Notes under the pieces: model-generated | Told to the model about the DNA's origin: nothing | Seen by the model: only the letters and a program-made list of their open reading frames with translations | Database searches by the model: none | NCBI GenBank assembly: GCA_016735445.1 | Contig: JAERRN010000076.1 | Span: 1-37,922 of the forward strand | Direction: 5' to 3' | Length of the DNA stretch: 37,922 bases | Source: Rickettsiales bacterium | GTDB taxonomy: Bacteria > Pseudomonadota > Alphaproteobacteria > Rickettsiales > Deianiraeaceae | In this document: positions 1-8,098 of the stretch, piece after piece | Position numbering within the stretch: position 1 is the first letter of the stretch | How the letters are laid out: every line of letters starts with the position of its first letter | Position numbers and translations under genes: made by a program

Positions 1-10
1 TAAATATTAT

Positions 11-37
11 TTGATGGCAAATTATTATAAGTATAAT
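11..37 (+). promoter_or_regulatory. Putative sigma-70 promoter of ssrA
   Basis: A TTGATG box (11-16) and a perfect TATAAT box (32-37) are separated by 15 bases, slightly under the usual 16-18. They lie just upstream of the acceptor part of the permuted tmRNA gene, so transcription would start near position 45. The match was found by eye. Confidence 0.45.
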
Positions 38-44
38 AACCTTA

Positions 45-400
45 CAATGCCAGTTTTTGGCTATAGTAATATATGTAATATATAAAAATTGTTTGGACTC
101 GGGGGGCAGAACCCGACGCCTCCACCAGAAAGATCTTGGGGGCGAATTAGGCTCGACAGGCAGGGATAGTATATTATTTTTACTGGGGAATGTTTTACCT
201 CGCGCGTTAGCGTAAACAAAATAAAAAGTAAATGGCACTATTGTTGCTAATAATGTAACGAAACTTGCTGATGCTGCTAAAGGTCTACGCGATGGAGTCG
301 TATCTGTGTTTCAAAACACAGTTACCTCTGCTGTTAGCTTAGCTGTAGCTTAGTTCAAGTGTTTTCATTAGGGTATGGATCTAGCCTTCTAATAGGTCGG
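45..400 (+). ncRNA. ssrA: Two-piece (circularly permuted) tmRNA, ssrA
   Basis: tmRNA rescues stalled ribosomes by acting first as tRNA-Ala and then as a short mRNA for a degradation tag. The 3' acceptor part comes first in this gene, as in alphaproteobacteria. It ends at an encoded CCA (125-127), followed by a 10-base intervening loop (128-137) and then the 5' coding part. The acceptor stem forms across the loop: GGGGGCG (138-144) pairs with CGCCTCC (117-123), with one G-U pair. A T-arm-like stem TCGGG/CCCGA (99-103, 112-116) precedes it and closes an 8-base loop. The tag frame starts at GCT (246). A perfect 7-bp hairpin (304-321) and a 3' structured region follow. The mature outer ends are inferred; processing would remove the intervening loop to give two RNAs. 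Confidence 0.85.
246..353 (+). other. tmRNA proteolysis-tag reading frame (35 codons)
   Basis: The likely resume codon GCT (246-248) opens a frame that reads ANNVTKLADAAK and runs to TAG at 351-353, ending TSAVSLAVA. The Ala-Asn start and small hydrophobic end suit an SsrA tag recognised by ClpXP-type proteases. Most alphaproteobacterial tags have about 10-15 residues, so this is long. The segment LADAA followed by AAA at 279-281 looks like an older tag end whose stop codon was lost. The resume position is inferred, not proven. The other two frames give no tag-like peptide. Confidence 0.5.
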
Positions 401-405
401 GGTTT

Positions 406-436
406 AGGGTTTCCTGTCAACAGAAAACCCTATTTT
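406..436 (+). terminator. Rho-independent terminator of ssrA
   Basis: An 11-base stem with one mismatch (406-416 and 421-431) closes a TCAA tetraloop and is followed by a short T-rich run (ATTTTA). It sits directly after the 3' end of the tmRNA coding part. Confidence 0.6.
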
Positions 437-629
437 AGTAAAGTTAGTATAGTATATTAACAATTAAATTACTCACTACACTCTTAAGGTGTTAATTGCA
501 TTATAACATCTATTTAGCATGTATGCGCGTTTACAACGTTAAAGCAAAATAATCGCAACAATAAATTATTGTTACTTAATTTTTAAGGGTATACTGTATC
601 ATTTAAACTAGTTATAATTGGTTTTTTTT

Positions 630-706
630 GGGTCTGTAGCTCAGTTGGTTAGAGCAGGAGTCTCATAAACTCTTGGCCGGGGGTTCAAGTCCCTCCAGAC
701 CCACCA
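630..706 (+). tRNA. tRNA with CAU anticodon (tRNA-Met, probably elongator)
   Basis: This is a full 77-base cloverleaf. Acceptor stem GGGTCTG pairs with CAGACCC, with discriminator A and encoded CCA (704-706). The D-arm is GCTC/GAGC, the anticodon stem GGAGT/ACTCT with loop CTCATAA (anticodon 664-666), a 5-base variable loop follows, and the T-arm is GGGGG-TTCAAGT-CCCTC. The first pair is G-C, so it lacks the 1-72 mismatch of an initiator tRNA. A CAU anticodon could also mark the isoleucine tRNA modified by TilS, and the sequence alone does not exclude this. Confidence 0.93.
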
Positions 707-1019
707 TTGCCAATTTGTTATAAAAACAGACGCAACAATATTAACACAATATTGTAATAAGGTAATATATAATTATATATTAAGTTTAGGGTTAAGCATT
801 GGCAATGCACACCCTTATTGTTAGCACCAGATATAATTAGTTAGTGTAAAAAATAAAAACACACAGCCATGCCGCAGTTAAAATAATAAAAACAACACAA
901 CCTTACCTTTATAATGGTAAAACAAAAATATAACCAAAACGCATAATACATAAAGCTTATATATTTAGTAACTAACTAGCAATTGTAGTTGTATAAATGA
1001 ACAATAAAATGTGTTATTG
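707..1019. other. Intergenic region, tRNA to mfd 3' end
   Basis: No gene is seen in these 313 bases. The region holds an 8-bp inverted repeat with a 5-base loop (735-755) and a perfect 20-base AT-only palindrome (763-782). Both lie between the tRNA and the convergent mfd end and may help stop transcription. A hydrophobic frame running into mfd from here is antisense to that gene. Confidence 0.5.
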
Positions 1020-3455
1020 TTACTTCTTTAGCGTTGACTTCATAATATTTATTAGCGTTGCTTTAATCGCGTCAACGGTGTTGGCGGTGCTATTGTTATT
1101 TTTGTTAAAAAAACCTTTCTCCATTTTAACATTAATAATGCTATTCGGCGATATTTTTACACAACTGTTTTGTTTACTTGCTAAGTCAAGAAGTGCACTA
1201 ACGTTAATTAGGTTATTATTTGCAAACCAAATAGAGATAGTATAACCGCCAAGTTGTAGTTTTTTAATATTATACTTATAGCAAAAATCTCTTAGGGTAA
1301 TTATTTCTTCAATATTTTGTATTTTTATATTAATTTTACCAAAACGGTTTATCATCTCGTTATAAAAGCCCTCCAATTCATCTAAAGTTGCAATATTAGC
1401 AATTTTGCGGTACATTTGTATTCTAACCTGTAAAGACGATATATATTCTTCTGGTATATATATAGATCTGTCAATGTTAACCTCAGGAATATTTTTCGTT
1501 TCATTGCATAAAGAATTGCCTTTTTGTTGCCTAATGTCTTCGATAGCTCTATTTAGCAAGTCATAATACAAACCAACAGATATATGCTCAACTTTACCAG
1601 ATTGTTGTTTAGTAATTAAATTACCGCCCCCTCTTGTTTCTAAGTCAAGTTGTGCAATTTGAAACCCCGCACCAAACTCACTAAAGCTACGCATATGGTA
1701 TAAGCGGGACATTTTAGCTTTGTTTTGTAGGTCAATTTTTTCTATAAGCAAATAGCAGTTTCCTTGTTTGCTTCTTCTACCAACGCGACCCCTAATTTGA
1801 TGCAACTGTGACAAACCAAATAGGTTTGGCTTGTGTATAACCACAGTATTGCTGTAAGAGAAATCCATACCAGACGCAATGATTGTTGTTGCAACAATTA
1901 TATCGCACTCGTTTTTTTTAATTAAAAGGTTTGTGTCGTATATCTCTTTTGAGCTCATACCGCCATGTATTATAACAATGCGTTTGTTTGGTGTTATTTT
2001 ATCAATCTGGTGGTATAAATCTGCAATATATGCAATTTTTGGCGTTACAAAAAGAACCTGACCTTCCTCCTCGCATTCATGATTAATAAGCGATTTAATG
2101 ATGCTACTGTCAAACAGTATAATATTTGTTTTTGTTCCAATTCTATTATGTGGCGGGGTAGATATAACAGATATATCTTGTATACCAGAAACAGCCTTGT
2201 ATAATGTTCTTGGTATTGGCGTTGCAGATAGCGACAAATAATGCAAATTAGAGTATGACTCAAGTAGCAACTCTTTTTGCTCTACACCAAATAAATGCTC
2301 TTCATCGCACACAATCATGCCAAGGTTTTTATAAATAATTTTATTAGACAAAATAGAGCTAGTGCCAACAAGTATGTCTATTTTGCCATTTGCAACCTGA
2401 TTGATTATATCTTTTACTTGCGCTGTTTTTGTATTGCTACATAAAAAACCAACCGTAATACCAAAGCATTCTAAGCGATTTTTAATGCTTTCAAATTGCT
2501 GTTCCGCCAGCATTACGGTAGGGCATAAAAAAGTAACTTGAGAATACCCTAATTTAGCTATTTTCCCACATACCACTAAAAATATAGCTCGCATCGCAAC
2601 TTCTGTTTTGCCAAACCCAACATCGCCGCATATAATTCTATACATTGGCTTACCAGATTCAAGGTCGGTAAAAATATCAGATATCGCCTTAGACTGATCG
2701 GATGTTTCAACATATGTAAAAGAATTCTCTAGTTGTTCTAATAAATATGCCCGTTCAGCAACTTTGTATCTGGTAGCTTTTTCTAAGGTACGCTTGCCAG
2801 CAATATCTATTAATTTGTGAGCAATGCTGTCAATTTGTTTTTTTGCAGATTCTCTAAGTTTAACCCAAGATTGACCGCCAATTTTATCCAGCAATACATT
2901 ATCTGGGTTTTTAGAGTTATGGGCACATAAAGCATATATTTTTTCTACAGGGACATATATATTGCCGTTGCTATACTTTATTTTTAACAATTCGCAGGTT
3001 TGACCATGTATAGTTTTTATAACAGACTTTTCAAATATTCCAACACCATGTTCTATGTGTATAATAGGTTCTCCAAGTTTTAAATCGTTTAATGCGATCA
3101 TTAAATCTTGTTTATGTCCTTTATCTTTTTTATTATGCTTAAATTTACCATAATTTTGTATAGTAATAAGTTTGCTAGGTAAAAATATACACTGTTTAAT
3201 TTCAAACGAATTTTGCACGTGAAAGACACAAACCCATACCACTTTTGCTTTGCTAGCAAAAACTTGATCTGCAGAGTTAGCTATGTTGTACGGTACACTT
3301 TTGCTTTCTAAAAGCTTGCAAACCCACTGAATTGTTGCTGTATTTTTGCAACAAACTATAACCTTTTTATTAAACGAAATATTATCATTAATAAAGAGAA
3401 ATCTTTGCTCAAATGATACGGGGATAGATATATAATTAGGGACACCCTTAAACAT
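1020..3455 (-). CDS. mfd: Transcription-repair coupling factor Mfd, lacking the UvrB-like N-terminal module
   Basis: Mfd is a DNA translocase that pushes stalled RNA polymerase off DNA and calls in nucleotide-excision repair. In this 811-residue protein the RNA-polymerase-interaction domain is clear around 129-171 (HIEHGVGIF). A RecG-like helicase follows, with Walker A GDVGFGKTE (277-285), DEEH (384-387) and SATPIPRTL (410-418), and a TRCF-type domain near the C-terminus. Typical Mfd has about 1,150 residues. The missing part is domains D1-D2, homologous to UvrB, that bind UvrA. Residues 1-128 resemble the degenerate linker domain D3. The ATG start is 117 bases after the end of dut, leaving no room for a longer N-terminus. 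dut lies upstream on the same strand. Confidence 0.9.
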   Translation of the reverse strand: MFKGVPNYISIPVSFEQRFLFINDNISFNKKVIVCCKNTATIQWVCKLLESKSVPYNIANSADQVFASKAKVVWVCVFHVQNSFEIKQCIFLPSKLITIQNYGKFKHNKKDKGHKQDLMIALNDLKLGEPIIHIEHGVGIFEKSVIKTIHGQTCELLKIKYSNGNIYVPVEKIYALCAHNSKNPDNVLLDKIGGQSWVKLRESAKKQIDSIAHKLIDIAGKRTLEKATRYKVAERAYLLEQLENSFTYVETSDQSKAISDIFTDLESGKPMYRIICGDVGFGKTEVAMRAIFLVVCGKIAKLGYSQVTFLCPTVMLAEQQFESIKNRLECFGITVGFLCSNTKTAQVKDIINQVANGKIDILVGTSSILSNKIIYKNLGMIVCDEEHLFGVEQKELLLESYSNLHYLSLSATPIPRTLYKAVSGIQDISVISTPPHNRIGTKTNIILFDSSIIKSLINHECEEEGQVLFVTPKIAYIADLYHQIDKITPNKRIVIIHGGMSSKEIYDTNLLIKKNECDIIVATTIIASGMDFSYSNTVVIHKPNLFGLSQLHQIRGRVGRRSKQGNCYLLIEKIDLQNKAKMSRLYHMRSFSEFGAGFQIAQLDLETRGGGNLITKQQSGKVEHISVGLYYDLLNRAIEDIRQQKGNSLCNETKNIPEVNIDRSIYIPEEYISSLQVRIQMYRKIANIATLDELEGFYNEMINRFGKINIKIQNIEEIITLRDFCYKYNIKKLQLGGYTISIWFANNNLINVSALLDLASKQNSCVKISPNSIINVKMEKGFFNKNNNSTANTVDAIKATLINIMKSTLKK

Positions 3456-3572
3456 ATAGAAATATTTTGTAATTATCAGTTATTAATTGTTATCCTACTT
3501 TTGCACATAATACATGTGTAATTAATTGGTAAAATTACATAAAACATAGCGCAAAAAAACGTTGTTTTAATA

Positions 3573-4136
3573 CTATAAAATACCTGTTGAACCAAAACCA
3601 GACTCACCTCTATCAGTTTGATCTAGTTGGTCTGTGTATTCTATTTGCGCTACTATAATAGGGGCAACAACTATTTGCGAAACACGTAACCCTGCCGTAA
3701 TTGTAAATGGCTCTTTAGAGCTGTTAATTACCATAGAACCTATCTCGCCACGGTAGTCACTGTCTATTGTTGCGGGAGAATTAAGTATTGTAACGCCATT
3801 TTTCCACGATAAACCAGATCGTGCTCTAATTTGTATTTCAGTTCCTTTCTCTATAGACGCACAAATACCAGAAAACACCAAAGCTCTAGCGTTAGGGTTT
3901 AAGATATACTCTTTAATAAAAACAGGGTTTTCTTCACCTTCGGTATTAATTAAAGCTTTATCCTCATCTTGTCGTAAAAGCCATTTTCTGCTTTTTTCGC
4001 CTTGCTCCAGTATAGAGATAGATCTTAAATCTATCCCACTGCTACCGTTTGTCTCGTATTTTAACAATTTACCACCTTTGTATACCTTATTAGCAAACCC
4101 AGATGTAAACTGAATTTTCATTTTAGAGGAATGCAT
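3573..4136 (-). CDS. dut: Deoxyuridine 5'-triphosphate nucleotidohydrolase (dUTPase)
   Basis: dUTPase hydrolyses dUTP to dUMP and pyrophosphate, keeping uracil out of DNA and feeding dTMP synthesis. All five trimeric dUTPase motifs are visible: SSGIDLRS (32-39), RSGLS (106-110), GVTILNSPATIDSDYRGE (114-131), GLRVSQIVVAPI (149-160) and the C-terminal P-loop-like RGESGFGSTG (176-185). The protein has 187 residues against about 150 for the family. The extra length is a charged insertion at about 43-72 between motifs I and II. The ATG at 4136 is used here; Met6 (MKIQF, 4121) resembles the usual family start and may be the true one. mfd follows on the same strand. Confidence 0.93.
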   Translation of the reverse strand: MHSSKMKIQFTSGFANKVYKGGKLLKYETNGSSGIDLRSISILEQGEKSRKWLLRQDEDKALINTEGEENPVFIKEYILNPNARALVFSGICASIEKGTEIQIRARSGLSWKNGVTILNSPATIDSDYRGEIGSMVINSSKEPFTITAGLRVSQIVVAPIIVAQIEYTDQLDQTDRGESGFGSTGIL

Positions 4137-4173
4137 ATGAGAAATATAAAATAATTACACAATAAAAATTCAT

Positions 4174-4249
4174 TGGTTGGGGAGGTAGGACTCGAACCTA
4201 CGCGTCACTGGATCAAAACCAATTGCCTTACCGACTTGGCTACTCCCCA
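4174..4249 (-). tRNA. tRNA-Gln (UUG)
   Basis: The minus-strand cloverleaf has acceptor TGGGGAG/CTCCCCA, discriminator A and an encoded CCA (plus-strand TGG at 4174-4176). The anticodon loop is TTTTGAT, giving UUG, and the T-arm contains GGTTCGAGTCC. It lies just upstream of dut on the same strand. It is the only glutamine tRNA in the window. Confidence 0.93.
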
Positions 4250-4634
4250 CCGTAAAACTAGAAAATGATATCTTTTATGTAAAAAACAACTTTTTTATAA
4301 ATTTCTTACAAATTGTTGCCTGCGAATAAGTGCTTATTGTTTTGTTTATTAGCAATAAAGCAATATAAAATTATTCTTTACAGCAGTTACTAGAGCTATA
4401 ACAACTTATTAATTAACCTACAAAACAAACATACATTAACTGTAAAACGATATTGTTTAAGTAATATAAATAGTTTATCTAATAACGTTGTTTTGCATAT
4501 TGTAGTTAAATATATAGCGAGTATTAACGTAAGAGCCTTTAAAAGCACATAAAATATTTTATCTAAAAAGTAAAAAATTACCTATAATACTTTATGTGTA
4601 AAAACAAACTAGTTTAGTTGAATTATTAATTTAT
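4250..4634. other. Intergenic region between tRNA-Gln and ftsW
   Basis: No coding potential is seen in 385 bases. It must hold divergent promoters for the minus-strand tRNA-Gln/dut side and plus-strand ftsW. AT-rich -10-like boxes are too many to choose one. A loose 8-bp inverted repeat CACATAAA/TTTATGTG lies at about 4546-4600. Confidence 0.4.
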
Positions 4635-5861
4635 ATGGTATACGCTACACATAGTTTACAGCTTAATAATAAAAAAATGCTAGATAGCTCCAAAAACAAA
4701 ATATTTCAAATATCTAAGATGTCAATATGGTGGTCGTCTATCGACAAAACTACCGTTGCGATAGTTGTTTGTTTAATGCTTTTTGGATGGGTAGAAATGT
4801 GTTCCGTTGGCTTAGCTATAGGCAAGAGAACATCAATTAACCCTATTGTATTTTGGGGCAAGCAAGCTTTGTTTATCGCTGTTGGCGTAACGGCGATGTT
4901 AACAATTAGCATGTTGTCAATTAACTCTTTCGCAAAGATTGCGGTGCCAATTTTTACCGTTTTATTAATATCTCTTATTGGTATTTTAATTTTTGGTGAC
5001 GCAACAAAAGGTTCGAAACGGTGGATTAAAATACTTGGTGTAAACGTGCAGCCTTCAGAGCTATTAAAGCCATTTTTTATTGTTATAAATGGTATTATTT
5101 TGGGCAATAACAAAATAAAGCCAAAAGGTGCATTGTTTATTTCAGCAGCTTTATTTTTTACTATAGCGGTATTATTATTTTTAGAACCAGATATTGGAAT
5201 GATGGTTGTGTATTTTGTTGCTTGGTGTACACAAACAGTTGTAGCAAACGTCCCGATGTTTATTTATCAGTTTTTAGTAATTGCTATTCCAATTTTTGGT
5301 GGTTTAACGTACTTTTCTTTACCGCATATTAGGTATAGGATTGATAGCTTTTTAACGGGAGATCAGCCGTATCAGGTAAAAAAGTCTTTATTGTCTATGG
5401 CAAACGGCGGTTTTTTTGGCAAAGGTTTTGGTGACGGGGATATAAAATACCAACTGCCAGATTCGCATTCTGATTATATATTTAGCGCAATAGGCGAAGA
5501 ATGGGGTTTAATTGTTTGTTTAATAATTTTATCTGTTTATTTTGTTTTTATTGTTAACTTAATTAAGCAAACAATGTGGGAGGAAAACGATAGCAGAAGA
5601 ATTATTGGTTTTGGGTTAATTGCTGTATTTTTTATTCATATCTTTATAAGTGTTGGCGTTGGTACAAATTTATTACCGCCAAAGGGTACAACTTTACCAT
5701 TTATAAGTTATGGCGGATCTTCAATTTTATCTGCTTGTATTAATATTGGTATTTTATTAATATTATCTAAATCTAGACAGGGTTTTAACGGTACTTTCGA
5801 AAAAATAAAGAAAAAAAACTTTTGGGATTTATTAATACGTCATAAAGGTAGAACATGGTAA
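4635..5861 (+). CDS. ftsW: Peptidoglycan glycosyltransferase FtsW (SEDS family)
   Basis: FtsW polymerises lipid II into glycan strands at the division septum and acts with the division transpeptidase in the inner membrane. The 408-residue protein is a polytopic membrane protein of about ten segments. SEDS signatures are visible: SKRWIKI followed by QPSELLKP, the loop GGFFGKGFGDGD with LPDSHSDYIFSAIGEEWG, and the C-terminal GTNLLPPKGTTLPFISYGGSS. Its stop overlaps the start of murG by 7 bases, which favours FtsW over the elongation paralogue RodA. The ATG at 4635 gives a 28-residue polar leader; Met15 or Met29 (MSIWW) are other possible starts, none with a clear ribosome site. Confidence 0.9.
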   Translation: MVYATHSLQLNNKKMLDSSKNKIFQISKMSIWWSSIDKTTVAIVVCLMLFGWVEMCSVGLAIGKRTSINPIVFWGKQALFIAVGVTAMLTISMLSINSFAKIAVPIFTVLLISLIGILIFGDATKGSKRWIKILGVNVQPSELLKPFFIVINGIILGNNKIKPKGALFISAALFFTIAVLLFLEPDIGMMVVYFVAWCTQTVVANVPMFIYQFLVIAIPIFGGLTYFSLPHIRYRIDSFLTGDQPYQVKKSLLSMANGGFFGKGFGDGDIKYQLPDSHSDYIFSAIGEEWGLIVCLIILSVYFVFIVNLIKQTMWEENDSRRIIGFGLIAVFFIHIFISVGVGTNLLPPKGTTLPFISYGGSSILSACINIGILLILSKSRQGFNGTFEKIKKKNFWDLLIRHKGRTW

Positions 5862-7081
5862 ATGATGGTAAAAACAAACAAATAGCAATTGCAGCAGGTG
5901 GAACTGGCGGGCATTTATTTCCTGCTCTTGCATTAGCGCAAATAATGTTGCAAAGTGGTTATAAAATTTTTTTTATTACAGATAAAAATTTCTTTAAATT
6001 TAAAGAACAATTTAATATTATTATTAATAATAAGAATTTTTCATTATATTGTTTAAAAATAAAAAGAAGAAACGGGACAATAGGTAGGTTTAAAATGGCT
6101 GTAGAGTCATTATTGGCAATATTTGCAGTGGCGCGTTATTGCGTAACTAATAAAATTAAAGGGGTAGTTGGGTTTGGTAGTTATGTCTCTTTACCGTCGG
6201 TTATAGGTGGCTTTTTGGTTGGAAAAAAAACTATCATACATGAGCAAAATAAGGTCTTAGGTTTGTCAAATAAAATATCGTCATGGTTTGTATCTGTTTG
6301 TGCGTGTGGTTTTCCAGAAACAAAAGGCTTTCATTGGTTAAATATAAAAAAAGCTGTATTTGTTGGTAACCCCGTTAGAGAAGAATTTACAAAACTACAC
6401 ACAATAAAGACAAACAACGAACGCCAGGGCAATTTTTACGAATCAGCATTAATGTTTAAAACGGTTAACTCTATTAATATATTAATAATTGGCGGCAGTC
6501 AAGGCGCTAGCGTGTTTAAAGACATCGTAAGCCCTGCTTTGTGCAAGCTACCTTTAAAAATTAGACGTAAATTAAAAGTTTACCAACAAGTTACAGAAGG
6601 TCAAAAAAACGAAGTTAAGCAATTGTTTGACAAATTTGGTATACGCTGCGTTGTTGAAACATTTTTTAATAACGTATCAGAGCTAATGAGTTCGGCACAT
6701 TTATTTATAGGACGCGCAGGGGCAAGTACAATTGCAGAAATCGAATGCATAGGTGTGCCAAGCGTGATTATCCCATACCCAGAAGCAGCAAATGACCACC
6801 AAACACAGAACGCTTTATTTTTACAGCAAAATGGCGGCGCTATTGTTATAAATCAAAACGGAGTTACAGTAAGAAAACTTTTAAAAACAATAGAAACTAT
6901 ACTTTCTTCAGAACAAGAATTATTAAGCATTAGCGAAAAGACCAAAAAACTTGCAGAGCCTTTTGCGGCAACTAAAATGGCAATTATAGTTGAAACAGTG
7001 ATATTTGGTCATTCCGCTCTTTTTGTTTCAAATTATAAAACAGGTATTATTAGTGATAGCGGGTTGAAGGTGCGACAATAG
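5855..7081 (+). CDS. murG: UDP-GlcNAc:undecaprenyl-PP-MurNAc-pentapeptide GlcNAc transferase MurG
   Basis: MurG adds GlcNAc to lipid I on the inner face of the membrane, giving lipid II, which FtsW and the class A PBP then polymerise. Family motifs are clear: GGTGGHLFPALALA near the N-terminus, GFGSYVSLP, HEQNKVLG, GNPVREEF, IIGGSQGASVF, and the donor-site run GRAGASTIAEIECIGVPS followed by YPEAANDHQTQNA. At 408 residues it exceeds the usual 355; extra length lies in the inter-domain linker (around residues 180-205) and a C-terminal tail. The ATG has a good AAAGG site seven bases upstream, inside ftsW, implying translational coupling. Confidence 0.95.
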   Translation: MVNDGKNKQIAIAAGGTGGHLFPALALAQIMLQSGYKIFFITDKNFFKFKEQFNIIINNKNFSLYCLKIKRRNGTIGRFKMAVESLLAIFAVARYCVTNKIKGVVGFGSYVSLPSVIGGFLVGKKTIIHEQNKVLGLSNKISSWFVSVCACGFPETKGFHWLNIKKAVFVGNPVREEFTKLHTIKTNNERQGNFYESALMFKTVNSINILIIGGSQGASVFKDIVSPALCKLPLKIRRKLKVYQQVTEGQKNEVKQLFDKFGIRCVVETFFNNVSELMSSAHLFIGRAGASTIAEIECIGVPSVIIPYPEAANDHQTQNALFLQQNGGAIVINQNGVTVRKLLKTIETILSSEQELLSISEKTKKLAEPFAATKMAIIVETVIFGHSALFVSNYKTGIISDSGLKVRQ

Positions 7082-7103
7082 GGTAGAATTAAATTTACAC
7101 ATA

Positions 7104-7877
7104 ATGAGTAAAAGCGGTAAAGTGTCAAAAAACAACAAGTTAAATCCACCCACCTTAAAGCCGGTAGCGTTACGTAAGGTGGTTAACTCTACTAAGGGTC
7201 ATAATATTGGTCACAGAAAAAGAATGAAATCAAAATTCTTAGAGCAAGAAGATAGCTCTTTTTTAGATGTGGAATTACTTGAAGTATTGTTGTATCTTTT
7301 GTATCCAAGAAACGATGTTAAACAAACAGCGCATAAGTTAATTAAGCAGTACCATGATTTAAACGGTTTTATCTTAGCAACAAACAGTAAGCAAGATACG
7401 GATATAATGTTAAAAAACTTTGGGGAAAGCATTACTTTTTTATCTAAACTTAGCAGAGTAATTACAAAAAGGTCATTGGTTACTGGAGTGAGAAAAGAAA
7501 CGGTATTATCAAAATGGAGCGATTTGATGTCTTATTTAAAGTTAAAATTTGGTTACTTAGACAAGGAAAATTTTTCAGTTATCTACTTAGATTACGCATA
7601 TAAATTAATAGACATATGCGAGTTTGGCGTTGGAACCATTGACGAAAGTGTTGTTTATATTAGGGAAATTGTAAAGACTGGATTGATAAAAAATGCTAAA
7701 CATATAGTGTTATGTCATAATCATTTATCCGGCAGTGTAAAGCCTTCCCAAGCAGATATAGATATAACAAACCAAACTATCGTCGCCTGCAAATTAATAA
7801 ATATAGAGGTCTTGGATCACGTTATAGTTTCTAAAGGTAACCAGTTTAGCTTTAGCGAAAATGGGTTAATGAGGTAA
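7104..7877 (+). CDS. radC: RadC-family JAB/JAMM domain protein
   Basis: RadC (UPF0758) proteins carry an N-terminal helix-hairpin-helix-like part and a C-terminal JAB metalloprotease fold. Their cellular role is unsettled, and the old link to DNA repair is weak. The JAMM metal site is complete: H205-x-H207-x7-S215-x2-D218 within HNHLSGSVKPSQAD. The protein has 257 residues, slightly above the usual 225, with a basic leader of about 35 residues. It starts at ATG 22 bases after murG and may share its transcript. It is convergent with uvrB. Confidence 0.9.
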   Translation: MSKSGKVSKNNKLNPPTLKPVALRKVVNSTKGHNIGHRKRMKSKFLEQEDSSFLDVELLEVLLYLLYPRNDVKQTAHKLIKQYHDLNGFILATNSKQDTDIMLKNFGESITFLSKLSRVITKRSLVTGVRKETVLSKWSDLMSYLKLKFGYLDKENFSVIYLDYAYKLIDICEFGVGTIDESVVYIREIVKTGLIKNAKHIVLCHNHLSGSVKPSQADIDITNQTIVACKLINIEVLDHVIVSKGNQFSFSENGLMR

Positions 7878-8098
7878 GACTAAACAGTTACCGCCTTGTG
7901 TAAGTATTGTACTTTAATTATGTAACACATGTCGCTTACATGGTGCACTTGTGCGTAATTTTTCTTTTATATTTTGGCAACTTGTTTACCTTTTAAAGCG
8001 CAACAACTGTATCGTATAAAATTTATACTTTATATTGCGTCAGTAAAGCAAATGGTAATAACTAATATGTGTAAATAAGACAGTTAGTATTTTGCAAA

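Noticed and set aside
997-1245. Hydrophobic 82-codon frame on the plus strand
   Set aside because: It lies mostly antisense to the conserved 3' end of mfd, whose protein sequence is clear.
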